From Elephas maximus indicus (Eukaryota > Chordata > Mammalia > Proboscidea > Elephantidae): 64,000 nucleotides of DNA. This document shows, one piece after another, positions 42,780-53,535 of the stretch. Location of the stretch: the NCBI RefSeq assembly GCF_024166365.1, contig NC_064830.1:85554721-85618720 (forward strand), given 5' to 3'. Each line of letters starts with the position of its first letter. Position 1 is the stretch's first letter. Under the pieces are notes generated by a model that searched no databases, had not been told where the DNA came from, and saw only the letters and a list, made by a program, of their open reading frames with translations. Both the position numbers and the translations under genes were made by a program.

Positions 42780-42968
42780 TCCATTTGCCTTTGAGTTGAC
42801 CCCAACTCATGGCAACCCTATGTGTGCCAGAATAGACCTATGCACCATAGGGTTTTCAGTGGCTGATTTTTTGGAAGTAGGTCACTAAGCCTTTCTTCCA
42901 AGCACCTCTGGGTGGACCCAAACCTCTAACAGTTCGATTAGCTGCCAAACACCACCTAGGGTCTCCAG
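42780..42968 (-). mobile_element. AfroSINE, long subtype, diverged
   Basis: CAACTCATGGCAACCCTATG, TTTTCAGTGGCTGATTTTTT, TCTAACAGTTCGATTAGCTG. Confidence 0.88.
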
Positions 42969-44804
42969 GCAATCATTACTTGCCCTGAATTTCTCTTTTA
43001 CTCATTTTTCTTTCTTTCCCTGCTTTTGGTCAATTTATTTATTTCTCTTAGCTATGTCTTTTCTTTATCCACTGATTTGACCCTCTCAACAATCCACTCA
43101 TAATGGTATTATTATTACTCTGTCAGTCAACTTTTGGCTTATTACGAATTAGCATTTTGAAGTGTTTTCATTTACATAGGGCACCCCAAAGATAACTTGA
43201 TCCATAGCTAAAAGGGCAATTGTTCTAATGCATGTATGATTGAGGCAAAGGCCTTTCAGGGAATAGCAAGCTAAGGGCAGCTGATTATAATGAAAGGCTT
43301 AAGTAAGGCATAAATGCTTCAGGCATGACAAGAACACAGACTGAAAGAATTGATGACCTGTTTCAGCAGAAAAATATCCATCAAAAGAGAAGCCTGTCCT
43401 AAAGGAGTGCTCAGTCAAGGTGTGGGCCTCAGAAAAGCTAGATTCATATTTTAGGAGACAGCAGTTCATTTTGTTGACAGGCCATAAGTCAAGAAACAAA
43501 CTTAATAAAGAATTCATTGGAAAACAGTATTTCAACACCTGGCTATAAAGTTGGTCCCGGAAGAGTAGGACTTGGGAACATATTATTGGTTGATACCAAA
43601 TGTTGAACATAGAGGGCTACATCGTTAAGGTTTATGTAGCAATGTCCAAGCATCGTGACCTTGGACCTACTCCAAAATCCTGTGTATTATCTAAAGGAAT
43701 CTATTTGGACCAACTGTGTACCTACTCAGCTTTTGCTGTGCATTCTGTCCTTGTTAATTCCTGCTGTCTTTGAACTTGAATTACCCCTACTAACTGCCTC
43801 TCAGAGTTTTCCCACCCAGCCTTAGCACTTCTGTTAAAACAACTGGATTGTGAGCCTGGAGCCTTTGTTGCACTAGGTTAGGCTTCCTACTCACCCTTTC
43901 TTGGTATCTATGGGTATTATTAGTTAAGACTCTATCTCTTTCTTTCACCTTAGACCTGTCCTGTGACCTGTAAAACCTTGAATAGAACTGCTGCTCCAGT
44001 TTCTGCTTTTCTAAGCCAACTGCCAGCACTGGTGCCTGAGCTAGGTCTACCCCACGTCCTTCTTTACCCCAACCTGCCCCCCTTCCCTCCGACACATATA
44101 AGGGGAGATCTGGGAAGTACTCTGATTCATTCTCTCTGTGTATAGCCATTTTTTTTCTCTCAGAAGTATGACCTAAGGGCTCACCCCTCTCATTACAAAC
44201 CTTTACCTTGAGGCTGCAAGAAGGGGAGACTCTGCATAGAAGCACACCCTCAAGCTTCAGGAGTGCGTTTTACATCCATACAGATCTGTATCTCAAGAAT
44301 TGGTGAACTTAACTTCTCTTTTCTCCTTACCAGTCGTTCACCCAAGAAACAGCAGAGATTAAAATGGCACTGGGCACTAAAGAAGGCTGAGTGTTGAAAT
44401 CAGCTTGTTGGGGACTATAGTATGAGAAGGTGGGTAGAACAGAGAGGCTCTGAGCTCACTGCATTCATAGATAGGAGCTATGTCCCCAGTCAACACCCAT
44501 CCTTCCTACACTTTATGTGAAGTCATTTTTGACTGTTTCAGCTCACTAGGGCCATCACCATACTGGGATCAGTGATCAAAGAGGTCCTCTGAGGAACAGA
44601 AGCCCCTCAAGAGAGGACTTTCCCAACTAGGTTCCCATGAGACATCTACTGTTTTTCTTGTCCAGCAGCTATTCCTTTTTCTGGTAACAAAAACCCATAT
44701 TGTTCTTCTTTTTCGTCTAAGTCTGACTGGTTTTTAGGTAGCCTTGAGACCCCGGTCTGACCAAAAGGCGTTCCATTCCCTCTGGTACAGTATTAGTTTA
44801 GGGA
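42969..44804. other. Long single-copy looking stretch
   Basis: About 1.8 kb with no repeat I can name and no recognised protein family. Minus-strand frames of 103 codons (43299-43610) and 151 codons (43790-44245) show no domain features. Possibly unique sequence or very old repeats. Confidence 0.45.
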
Positions 44805-45200
44805 TGGCACATGACCCAAGGTGGTTCAACCAGTCATGATCTGGGAATCTCCTTTTGTTGGTATGATTAGAAAAGAGGCATTCTCTTTCTGTTGAAGTTA
44901 TTGAGAGACTAAAACATAAACCTGAAGTTGCTGGCAGTCACCTTTCTTCTGTGAGGGGCCAACTTGCCTGGTAATGTAGCCAAAATGGAGGAAAGCAGAG
45001 GCAAGAGATGGAGAAAATGAAACTGGCTCCAGTTGCCATCACTTGAGCCCTTGGACCCAGCAGTGCCTGAAGTAGTATTATCCTTTGCCTTTACTAATAT
45101 GTGAGCTAATAACATTCCTCCTTTACTTTTTTTATATTTTTATTGAAGTCAGCTTGAATTTCTGACAACTGAAAACCTAAGACTCTTGACTAGGACATAT
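44805..45200 (+). mobile_element. Ancient LTR-like repeat, relative of 3.2-3.7 kb
   Basis: ATGGCACATGACCCAAGGTG, GAAGTTGCTGGCAGTCACCT, TTGAGCCCTTGGACCCAGCA and the end GAATTTCTGACAACTGAAAA follow a known old mammalian repeat. The name is uncertain. Confidence 0.5.
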
Positions 45201-45580
45201 AATTATTTAATCTAAATCCTATAGTCTGAGTTCTATGATCTCAATGTGTAACGTATTTATCAATTTTTATAGTGTGTTCTCAGATATTTGTATCCCCAAA
45301 GTTGTGATTTCCTTGGATCTCTTTTTCTTTCTGTATAGTCTTCCCCTTAAGGACTGAGTCTGAGAGCTTCAACGATGATACTATGTAGATAACCCCGTGT
45401 TCCCCAGCATCACCAATCCACTTGGGAATCAGAAACATATATTTCTCAAATTTCCTAAAACAGATCTTTCTTTATGTTCAGGAATTCACAATGTCCAACT
45501 GGAATTCTGCAAACTGTAGGCTCATATGGAGGTTTCCATTTTATAATGTCAGCAGTCCTTAGCTTGTGAGTGGAATATAC
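45201..45580. other. No gene seen
   Basis: Unassigned AT-rich sequence. Confidence 0.4.
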
Positions 45581-45583
45581 ACT

Positions 45584-45775
45584 GTACCATAAACCAAAAA
45601 CCAAACCCAGTGCCATCGAGTTGATTCCAACTCATAGTGACCCTATAGGACAGAGTAGAACTTCCCCGTAGAGTTTCCAAGGAATGCCTGGTGTATTCAA
45701 ACTGCTGACCCTTTGGTTAGCAGCTGTAGCACTTAACCACTACACCACCAGGGTTTCCACAGAAACAGTACCATA
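45584..45775 (-). mobile_element. AfroSINE with target-site duplication
   Basis: The SINE spans 45592-45760. GTACCATA occurs at 45584-45591 and 45768-45775 (ACTGTACCATA and ACAGTACCATA if extended). Confidence 0.93.
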
Positions 45776-45799
45776 GAAACAGTAATATTCAGAAAGTTG

Positions 45800-45901
45800 T
45801 TACAGCCTTGGAAAACCCTATGGGGAAGTTCTACTCTGTCCTGTAGAATCGCTGTGAGTTGGAATCGATTCCATAGCAATGGTTTGGTTTTTGGTTTTTT
45901 G
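45800..45901 (+). mobile_element. AfroSINE, 5' truncated
   Basis: GGAAAACCCTATGGGGAAGT to GCAATGGTTTGGTTTTTGGT. It faces the SINE on its left, so the pair forms an inverted arrangement. Confidence 0.9.
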
Positions 45902-46166
45902 AGATGGAAAATCACCGGATTGTTCTGACAGTGATGTGCTCTGACTTCTATTTTAAAAATGAACTACTTGTTCCCTAGAATGTGTCATAACTCCTGCATC
46001 TTGGCTGTAATCCATATTGTTCTTTCTGCCAAAAATACCCCTTCTCACTTCTTCATTTCTCTGAGCCACTTCTTCACTGGATCTTTCCCTAACCTCAAGG
46101 GTCAAGTTATATGCATGTCTGTGCTCTAACAGCACTGTCGTTAAGAAGTGTTTGTGGATTTGGAGT

Positions 46167-46854
46167 GTGGCGCCTGGAGTCTTAGATGCTAGCAAGCAAC
46201 CATCTAAGATGCATCAATTGGTCTCAACCCACCTGGAGCAGAGGAGAATGAAGAGTACCAAAGATACAAGGTAATTATGAGCCCAAGAGACAGAAAGGGC
46301 CACATAAACCAGAGACTCCATCAGCCTGAGACCAGAAGAACTAGATGGTGCACAGCTACAACTGATGACTGCCCTGACGGGGAACTCAACAGAGAACCCC
46401 TGAGGGAGCAGGAGAGCAGTGGGATGCAGACCTCAAATTATCATAAAAAGACCAGACTTAATGGTCTGACTGAGACCAAAAGGACCCCGGAGGTCCTGGT
46501 CCTCAGACCTTCTGTTACCCCAAGACAGGAGAGAAACTCCCAAAGCCAACTCTTCAGACTGGGATTGGACTGGACTGTAGGATAGAAAATGGTACTGGTG
46601 AGGAGTGAGCTTCTTGGATCAAGCAGACATGTGAGACTATGTGGGCATCTCCTGGCTGGAGGGGAGATGAGAAAGCAGAGGGGGTCAGAAGCTGGCTGAA
46701 TGGACACGAAAATAGGGAGTAGAGAGAAGGGGTATGCTGTCTCATTGGGGGAGAGCAGCTAGGAGTATATAGCAAAGTGTATATAAATTTTTATATGAGA
46801 GACTGACTTGATTTGTAAACTTTCACTTAAAGCACAATAAAAATTAAAAAAAAG
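46167..46854 (+). mobile_element. L1 3' UTR, 5' truncated
   Basis: The same 3' UTR as the full-length L1 but in plus orientation: AAGATGCATCAATTGGTCTC, GACCAGAAGAACTAGATGGT, CTTTCACTTAAAGCACAATA, ending with an AATAAA signal and an A-rich tail at 46838-46853. A 102-codon frame at 46277-46585 is accidental. Confidence 0.93.
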
Positions 46855-46954
46855 TATAGAGTGAAGGAATAAATGAAAAAAGGTATAAATCTGAATAGAA
46901 GTGAAGGACTGCCCTTACGCTGGTGGAAGCAGATGCTATTGCTAATAAGTAATA

Positions 46955-47150
46955 TGTTTGAGTGCTTACTAACTTCGCAGTATTTCACAAAGTGCTTTCT
47001 GTGGATTATGTTGAATCCTAAGAACGATGTTCTGATACTAACGCTATGTTAAACCTGATTTTCCAGAGGAGGAGAGTGATCATAGAGAGGTTAAGGAACT
47101 TGTCTAAGAGGAGATTGGATTTGAACTAGGCAGTTGGAGTCAGGCAGGAC
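46955..47150 (-). mobile_element. MIR
   Basis: Minus-strand MIR: GAGTGCTTACTAACTTCGCA, TAGAGAGGTTAAGGAACTTG, GATTTGAACTAGGCAGTTGG. Confidence 0.8.
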
Positions 47151-47311
47151 TTAATATCTGGATGAGAGGAAGTTATCCATTTTCCCATGGGCTTGGTTTC
47201 TGGAAGATCACTGAGCAATATCAAAACTGAGAAAATTAGGTCTAGGCAACTACACTACACAGGTCAAGGAGGCAGCATATCCAGCTGATTCTGGTTGCCA
47301 CCGTCTTCCTT

Positions 47312-47450
47312 CAGGAGACATGAACATTGCCCAGTGCTGTGGCATTTTCATGATTGCTGGTATTGGTGCAGCTATTGTGACAGTCCATCTCACTGAGAAC
47401 AAACTGTTGATGTCAAGTCGATTCCAACGCATAGCAACCTCATTTTCACT
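47312..47450 (-). mobile_element. BovB-type RTE fragment plus SINE-like scrap
   Basis: GAACATTGCCCAGTGCTGTG and TTGTGACAGTCCATCTCACT are the BovB 3' region. ATGTCAAGTCGATTCCAACG after it is a scrap of a SINE end. Confidence 0.75.
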
Positions 47451-47487
47451 GACTCTTTACCTTTAATACCTTGCTGCTCTGATAATC

Positions 47488-47704
47488 CAGTTGCCATTGA
47501 CTTGATTTCAACTCATGCTGACCCCGTGTGTTTCAGAGTAGAACTGTGCTTCTATGGAAGAAAAACCCTATGGGTTTTTAATGGTTGATTTTTCGAAAGT
47601 AGGTCACCAGACCTTTCTATCAAAGCACCTCTGGGTGAACTCAAACCATCAACCTTTCAGTCAGCAGCTGAGTTCATTAACCATTTTCACCACCCAGGGA
47701 TTCC
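47488..47704 (-). mobile_element. AfroSINE, long subtype
   Basis: AGTTGCCATTGACTTGATTT, GGTTTTTAATGGTTGATTTT, GAGTTCATTAACCATTTTCA. Confidence 0.9.
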
Positions 47705-48061
47705 TGCTTCGATGATAGATATTCTTGAAGGACACACGTTTTCTCAGGAATTCTAAAGTGCTTGTTAAACATATCCAGCAAGATTAAACAGTGACTTCTC
47801 CAAATATGGTGTCTGGAAGAGTGCCGAATGAGTTGAGAAATCTATGCAGACTTCTTGCCTTTTTTTTTTTTTTCCTTTTCTTTTTACACATATACCAGAA
47901 CTTGTTTGGTCTACGTTTTTTCAACCTCTCTGGACTGACTACATTGTTATACATCAGGTAAAAAGGCAAAAGGTAGGTTGTCAGCTCTCCCAGCAAACTT
48001 GTAATCCAGCCTTGGTCTAAGTCAACTGTGTACCAGACTATCACTTCCTGTCCAGATGTTG
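47705..48061. other. No gene seen
   Basis: Unassigned, with a T-rich tract at 47862-47885. Confidence 0.4.
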
Positions 48062-48137
48062 AAAAATTAATAGCTTGTTCCTCGTTGGAGCCGGCTGAGG
48101 CTTGGTGGGGCAACGGAGAGCATGGAGCGGCGGCTGC
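48062..48137 (+). other. GC-rich scrap joined to a truncated SINE
   Basis: About 60 bases of GC-rich sequence (GAGCCGGCTGAGGCTTGGTG ... CATGGAGCGGCGGCTGC) sit in AT-rich surroundings and run directly into a 5'-truncated SINE. It looks like mRNA 5'-end material, but no gene is recognised. Confidence 0.4.
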
Positions 48138-48234
48138 GACCCACCAGCCACTCCTTGGAAACCCTATGGAGCTGTTCTACTCCGTCCTGTAGGGTCACTG
48201 TGAGTTGGAATCAACTCCATAGAATTGGGTTTGG
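48138..48234 (+). mobile_element. AfroSINE, 5' truncated
   Basis: CCACCAGCCACTCCTTGGAA to AATTGGGTTTGGTA. Confidence 0.9.
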
Positions 48235-48239
48235 TATTG

Positions 48240-48355
48240 TATCCTAGCTTATTTTGTATCTGTTAAAATCTCCAATAATAGATGTGGGTTTACCCATTTT
48301 TCCATATTTTGTTTTACATTTTCAAGGTCATATTATTAGGTACTTGTATGTTTGA
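48240..48355 (-). mobile_element. Old L1 ORF2 fragment (endonuclease region)
   Basis: TGTTAAAATCTCCAATAATA then CATATTATTAGGTACTTGTA matches the minus-strand L1 EN region. Compare TCTCCTACTATAATTGTGGA at 15719 in the full-length copy. Confidence 0.7.
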
Positions 48356-49419
48356 TCCCGGAGCAGCGGGGGAGCCTTCACCTGCCGTGAGAGTTCCATG
48401 CACATTGGCGCGTGAGTTTCTCTCAGCCAAGAAACTCCCATTGTGAACTTTCCCGGCTCTCCTTGCTCAAAGGGGAAGGATGTTGCAAACACTGGCTTGT
48501 GGCCAAATCCTCTGAAAATGTCTATTGACTGTGCTTCACGGAGAGATGTCTGATTGAATAACGATGCTTGAGTTCTTGACTGCAGTCTGTAGGGGATGCT
48601 TCTCTCATTTGCCACCTGAAAAGCAGCAATTACCAAAATTGCTTATAATGCCTCTCCTTTAGGGGTTCACATTAAAAATCCCGACAGGAAAACTCATTCA
48701 GGCATTCATGCATTCATTCATTCACTCATTTTTCTCTCCCCATGGCCCTTTAAGCCAGCCTGTCCTACCCATGCACCATGAGCCAGGCTACCAAAAAAGA
48801 CACCAAACATCACAAACTCTGATGTTCAAGGTCAGCTGATCATTCAGTGGTGTGCTGGGAAAGGTTTGAGAATTGGCTCTCTGAAAAAAAAAAAAAAAAA
48901 AAGTCTGATTTGTAGTGTTTGTCCATTTCCCTGGTGTAGATACTTCCACCATGGCCGATTGCAAGATACCAATGTGATGTCACTGAAGACAGATCTGGGG
49001 AGAGGTATGTGCAGTTGGCTGTCACAAGTCATACCAGTCAGCTCCGGCACACCGCTGGGTATGCTCTACACACAATCTTGCCCCCCTGCTTGTTTCTTTA
49101 CTTCAGAATTTGCTTTCTTCTCTCTTCCTTGCCCCTGGTCTGAACTCTTAACCAATTCTGCAACCCTAACCTCAGTTTTTACCTGCAGCCTCTCTGAATG
49201 TTATATGATGTTTTCTTCCCAGCCCCTGGGTCTCTACTCCCTCCTACCTGGCTTGCTCTTTTTGCCTTTGACATCTTCGGGTATCTTGTATAGAAATTCC
49301 TTCATGAGGCTTCCACACAGTGAAGTTGAATCCCTGTCCTCTTTCACAAGGTGGGTCAGCTTAGCTCCCACGAGCAGGGTCAGGGTTGGGGTGAAGGCAA
49401 CATTCACAGCTGAGTGAGA
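48356..49419. other. Single-copy looking stretch
   Basis: 48356-48640 is less AT-rich than its surroundings, with several CpGs, and carries a 102-codon minus-strand frame without known features. A short (CATT)n lies at 48700-48730 and an A19 run at 48884-48902. No gene is supported. Confidence 0.4.
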
Positions 49420-49650
49420 GGCAACATCGCATAGTTACCAAGTGCATGGACTCTGGTTCATGTCAAGTGCATGCCTAAGTTCAAATCTCAGGCTTGCCGC
49501 TTACTATCGTGTTATCCTGGACTTTCACTTATTTTGCCGTTCCTGTCTTCTCATCTTTAAAACAGAAGGAAGACCTCATTGAGTTAGTCTATGTTTACAT
49601 GAATTTATGTGTAAAATGCTTAGAATAGTGTCAATCAAATAATGTGTGCC
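49420..49650 (+). mobile_element. MIR
   Basis: AAGTGCATGGACTCTGGTTC, AGTTCAAATCTCAGGCTTGC, AAATGCTTAGAATAGTGTCA. Confidence 0.82.
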
Positions 49651-50249
49651 ACATGTTAAGTAAGTAAGACCCTATCCACAAATAATCACTGATTACCTAG
49701 GTTGGACCAAGTGCATGTACACTAAAGAGACTAAATAAACTAACTAGGCCCAGCTAAAAATAAATATAATAAAATATATGAGTATTAAAAGCAACTGGGC
49801 CCTGAACAAAAGCTAACGATTGGTTGAACTTCTTAGCCAGTAAAACCTGTATTTTCTGCCTGAGGCTGAAAGTGAGATTAAGATGAAGGTTAAAAGAGAG
49901 ATTAGGGGTTTGGGATGAAAATGGGATTAAGACTTGGGGTGGGGTCAGAAGTTCATGATTAGGTTAGGAGTTGGGACCTGGAGTTTGGGATGTGGATGGG
50001 TTTGGACAGTGTCAGATCTTAGGGGTCAAAGGCAGGGTGAACTGGCCGGTCACTGGATTACTCATGGGTAAAGAGCCTTCCTTTCCACCAAGACACAGCC
50101 AGCCCAGATCCCAGAGCCAGGGGCCCCCCAAGTTCCTGCTACTCCTCAATATCTTATCTAGTCACATTTTAATGGAGGAACTATACTCAGAGGTTAGCCA
50201 ACTACATCCCTTCGGTCTATTGGGAATAATAATAATAATAATAAAAAAA
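49651..50249. other. No gene seen
   Basis: Contains an AAT trinucleotide run at 50226-50241. The segment 49860-50040 is G-rich with GGGTTTGGGA-like words and no recognised origin. Confidence 0.4.
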
Positions 50250-50386
50250 AAGTTGCCGTTGAGTTGGTTCTGACTCATGGCAACAACCCCATGTGTGTCA
50301 GAGTAGAACTGTGCTTCCTTAGGGTTTTCAGTGGCTAATATTTCATTTTGAAAGTAGGTTACATTCTTCTGAGCACATTAACCATT
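50250..50386 (-). mobile_element. AfroSINE fragment
   Basis: GTTGCCGTTGAGTTGGTTCT, GGTTTTCAGTGGCTAATATT. The middle is deleted, and only a scrap of the head (ACATTAACCATTGTTC) is left. Confidence 0.85.
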
Positions 50387-51003
50387 GTTCTCAAAAGAGA
50401 TAAAGTGACCTTATGGCCTCCTGTGTCAAAAAAAGAGTCCAAGTTCTCCCTGAATATTAAGAGCCCACCAATGGACCTCCCACCCCCAGTGTACACAAGT
50501 CCTTCTGCTGAGACTGGACAGAGGATTTAGCTGTGGACAAAAGGAGGACTTACACTTTGACCAAGCACCCTGATGCTCCAGGATCAGCTGCCTCCAACTT
50601 GTTGGGCCCAGCTCAATGCCCGGGCCCTTGGGTGAGCTTCATGAATTATCGGGAAGCACCAGCTGATACTCAGGCTCAATAAGTAGGGGCCAGGGAGATG
50701 GCCAGCAAAAGGGGTCAATTGGTCTCAATCTGGGTCCATGACCAAGCTTAGCCTGGCTCTGCCAAAACATTGAGATACAGTGGAGGGGGGGATGCTTACC
50801 TCTCCCAGGAGAACACAGAGTTAGAACTCTCTCAGGCCATTGGCTTCTCCTTCACCACCACCCCCCCGCCCAGCCCAACTGGAGGAAAAAAACTGTTACT
50901 CAGAGTATGGCTCACGTATGAGAAGGCAGGACCATCTGCAGATTGCACGTGTTCCCTAGGCTAACTTCACACTCAACAGCAAAACAATCAAGACACTTTC
51001 TCA
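50387..51003. other. No gene or repeat recognised
   Basis: GC-richer than average, possibly single copy. No frame with family features. Confidence 0.4.
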
Positions 51004-51110
51004 GTTCATTTGTTCATTCACTCAACAAATATTTATTGAACACCTACTATGTACCAGGCACTGTGCTGGGTGCTTTACATACCTTGTGTTGGATCCACTC
51101 AACAGACTTG
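51004..51110 (+). mobile_element. Old MIR/L2-like repeat
   Basis: CATTCACTCAACAAATATTT, ATTGAACACCTACTATGTAC and CAGGCACTGTGCTGGGTGCT are a common mammalian repeat motif. A second copy lies at 51755-51905. Family not resolved. Confidence 0.65.
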
Positions 51111-51194
51111 TAGATACTCGGTAAATATTTGTGGAAAAAGCAAATAATTGAATAAGAGGTCGATTTTTTTTTTTTATTACACAGAGGCACTAGA

Positions 51195-51527
51195 ATGCAG
51201 TGCATAAGAGATGGTCTCACAACTTGAAGAATGTAATCAGTGTTACTGAATTATTGTTGTTCTTGTTGTGTGCCATCAAGTTGATTTCAACTCTTACTGA
51301 TCTCATGTGACAGAGTAGAACTGCCCCATTGGGTTTTCTTGGCTGTAATCTTTATGGGAGCAGATCGCCAGGTTTTTCTCTTGAAGAGCCACTGGTGGGT
51401 TCAAACCACTGACCTTTCAGATAGATGCCCAGTGCTTAACCATTGCTCCACCAGGGCTCCTCACTGTATAAATTGAGATAGCGTATGTTTTGTGATGTAC
51501 ATTTTCACCAAAAAAAAAAAAAAAAAA
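51195..51527 (+). mobile_element. L1 3' end with nested SINE
   Basis: Left part CAACTTGAAGAATGTAATCA; right part ATAAATTGAGATAGCGTATG to TTCACCAAAA and an A17 tail. Confidence 0.75.
51254..51462 (-). mobile_element. AfroSINE, long subtype, BovB-like tail
   Basis: TTGTTGTTCTTGTTGTGTGC, block TTTATGGGAGCAGATCGCCA, head CAGTGCTTAACCATTGCTCC. Nested in the L1 end. Confidence 0.92.
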
Positions 51528-51754
51528 GCAAGTTTCAGGCCCAAGGGACTACACGAGGATGTGAATATCAGGCAGTGTGGTTTAATGGGGCAACAATTTA
51601 ATACGCTACTTCCACAGGTGATAATGCCAAGAGAATCAACTGAAAAATGATTAGAAACAACAAGGGTTCAGTCAAATGATTTATTATAGATCTGATAAAA
51701 GCAATTATATACCTATAACAATGTTAGTTAAATGGGATAAAAAATATTACATTC

Positions 51755-51905
51755 CATGAATATTTATTTAGGCGCTATCACATACCTGGTATTGTGCTGG
51801 GCTCTGGCTATGCAGAGGACGGCAGAACAGACAAGTTTTACCATCATGAAACTTACAGTCTAGAGGGATAGGCATACACTAAGCAAAGTCCCAGATGTAG
51901 GAAAG
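51755..51905 (+). mobile_element. Old MIR/L2-like repeat
   Basis: GAATATTTATTTAGGCGCTA, TGGTATTGTGCTGGGCTCTG, CATGAAACTTACAGTCTAGA. Confidence 0.65.
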
Positions 51906-51924
51906 AACTTAGCATGTTAGTCAA

Positions 51925-52300
51925 TTATTGCTGTGATGAATGCTGTGTAATAAACAATCCCCATATCTTAGTGGCTTACAACAAAGAACGTCAATTGTTC
52001 TGCTCATGGGTCTATAAGGTGACTGGGACACCTCTGTTTTAGGCTATGGGTTGGATTCAGGTCTGTTCCACCTGCCTCTGGGTCTGAGATCAGCATCTAG
52101 TCAGTGTGTGCTGTACTTATGTCACATGGCAGAAGTGCAGGTGTCCAAGTCAAACCATGCAAGCAATTAAAGCCTCTGCTTGCATCATGTTACGTTCCAT
52201 TGGCCAAAGCAAATCACACAGCGAAGCCCAATATCAGTGGGGCAAAGATGTAGAATTGTATTACAGGGGAGATGTGAAGGACTAGAAATAATCTAATTTA
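51925..52300 (-). mobile_element. Old MaLR/LTR-like repeat
   Basis: TGTGTAATAAACAATCCCCA, CATATCTTAGTGGCTTACAA, AAAGCCTCTGCTTGCATCAT and CATTGGCCAAAGCAAATCAC. Related to the element at 28.6-28.9 kb. Confidence 0.6.
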
Positions 52301-52382
52301 CTATAGCTAGTTTTTTTTTTTTTTTTAGTAGTTTGAAGAACTGCAATAAGTCCAATGAAGCTTGAGGGTTGTAAACAAGAAT

Positions 52383-52682
52383 AGATAGATAGCTACTATC
52401 AAGTAGACTTCAACTCAGGGCAAACTCACGTAAACAGAATGAAATGTTGTCCGGTCCCATGTCACCCTTAACATCACTGGCATGTTCAAGTCCATTGCTT
52501 CAGCTATTGTGCCAATCCATCTCACTGAGGGTCTCCCTCACCCTCTCTAGCCCTCTACTTCACCAAACATGATGTCTTCTTCCAGCGATTGATCTCTCCT
52601 CATGATGTGTTCAGAGCAACCAAGTTGAACAGCATTCTGTTGTGATCTGTAAGTTTTTCATTGACTAATTCTCAGAAGTAAG
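52383..52682 (-). mobile_element. BovB-type RTE fragment with SINE-like end
   Basis: 52383-52625 is the BovB 3' region, diverged (AACAGAATGAAATGTTGTCC, CAATCCATCTCACTGAGGGT). 52634-52682 (GTGATCTGTAAGTTTTTCAT) resembles the long-SINE middle block. Confidence 0.75.
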
Positions 52683-52812
52683 AGATTTGAGGAAGTAGAT
52701 TAAAAGTATAGTTTCAAAATACCGAATTCCATATGCTTTTGTGAGACAATACTCATAAAATATCTAAGGATAAACTTAATGAGAAATGTCCAGGGTCCAT
52801 ATGAATAGGTCT
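52675..52812 (+). repeat. Local duplication, copy 1
   Basis: Repeats 53396-53535 with few differences (for example ATACCGAATTCC against ATACTGAATCCC). The end reads like decayed L1 ORF2 (ACTCATAAAATATCTAAGGA). Confidence 0.9.
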
Positions 52813-52959
52813 TTTTTCCTAGTTTGTCTTAGTCTGGAAGCTCTGTTGAAACCTATCCACCCTGGGTGACCCTGCTGGTATTTGCAATACTGGCAGAATA
52901 GCTTCCAGCATCACAGCAACACACAAGCCACCACAGTATGACAAATGGACAGAAGGGTG

Positions 52960-53465
52960 GTGAATAAGAATGATAGTGGTGAGATATAGGGCTGAAAAGA
53001 TAGACGGGGCCAGATCTTTTAGGACCTTGTTGGTTTTGCTAAATATGTGGAAGTGCAATGCAAAGCCATTGGTAGATTTTAAGCAAAGGAGTGATAGGAT
53101 CGATTTAGCCTTTAAAAAGATGATGCTATGTAAAGAATGAATTGGGGGAAGAAAAGAGGACTTGGATAGAACAATTAAAATGCTATTGCGATAACCTAAG
53201 ATAGTGGCTTGGCTTGAACAAGGGGATTGGTAGTAGAAACAAAGAGAAGTAGATGGATTTCAGATATACTTTAGATATAGAATGGCTGGAACTTGGTCAT
53301 GAGTTGCATGTGAGGGAGGAATTAAGGATGATTCACATTCCTGCCTATTGCACCGTGGTGAATGGAGATACCCTTATTGCAATGGGTAGGACCTGAAAAA
53401 GTAACAGATTTGAGGAAGTAGATTAAAAGTTTAGTTTTGACATACTGAATCCCATATGCTTTTGT
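52960..53465 (+). mobile_element. Ancient interspersed repeat, unnamed
   Basis: GGCCAGATCTTTTAGGACCT, AAAGCCATTGGTAGATTTTA, AGCAAAGGAGTGATAGGATC and ATGCTATTGCGATAACCTAA follow a known mammalian repeat pattern that I cannot name. Confidence 0.55.
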
Positions 53466-53535
53466 GAGACAATACTCATAAAATATCTAAGGATAAACTT
53501 AATGAGAAATGTCCAGGGTCTATATGAATAAAACT
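53396..53535 (+). repeat. Local duplication, copy 2
   Basis: Partner of 52675-52812, about 720 bp away in the same direction. It spans the junction between the ancient repeat and the L1 remnant that follows. Confidence 0.9.

Noticed and set aside
43790..44245. 151-codon minus-strand frame
   Set aside because: No recognised domain, and composition typical of random frame. No exon signals considered convincing.
46277..46585. 102-codon frame with charged composition
   Set aside because: Lies wholly in an L1 3' UTR copy and is not kept in the other copies.
48866..49417. 183-codon plus-strand frame
   Set aside because: The start lies just upstream of an A19 run translated as lysines, and the rest has no family features.
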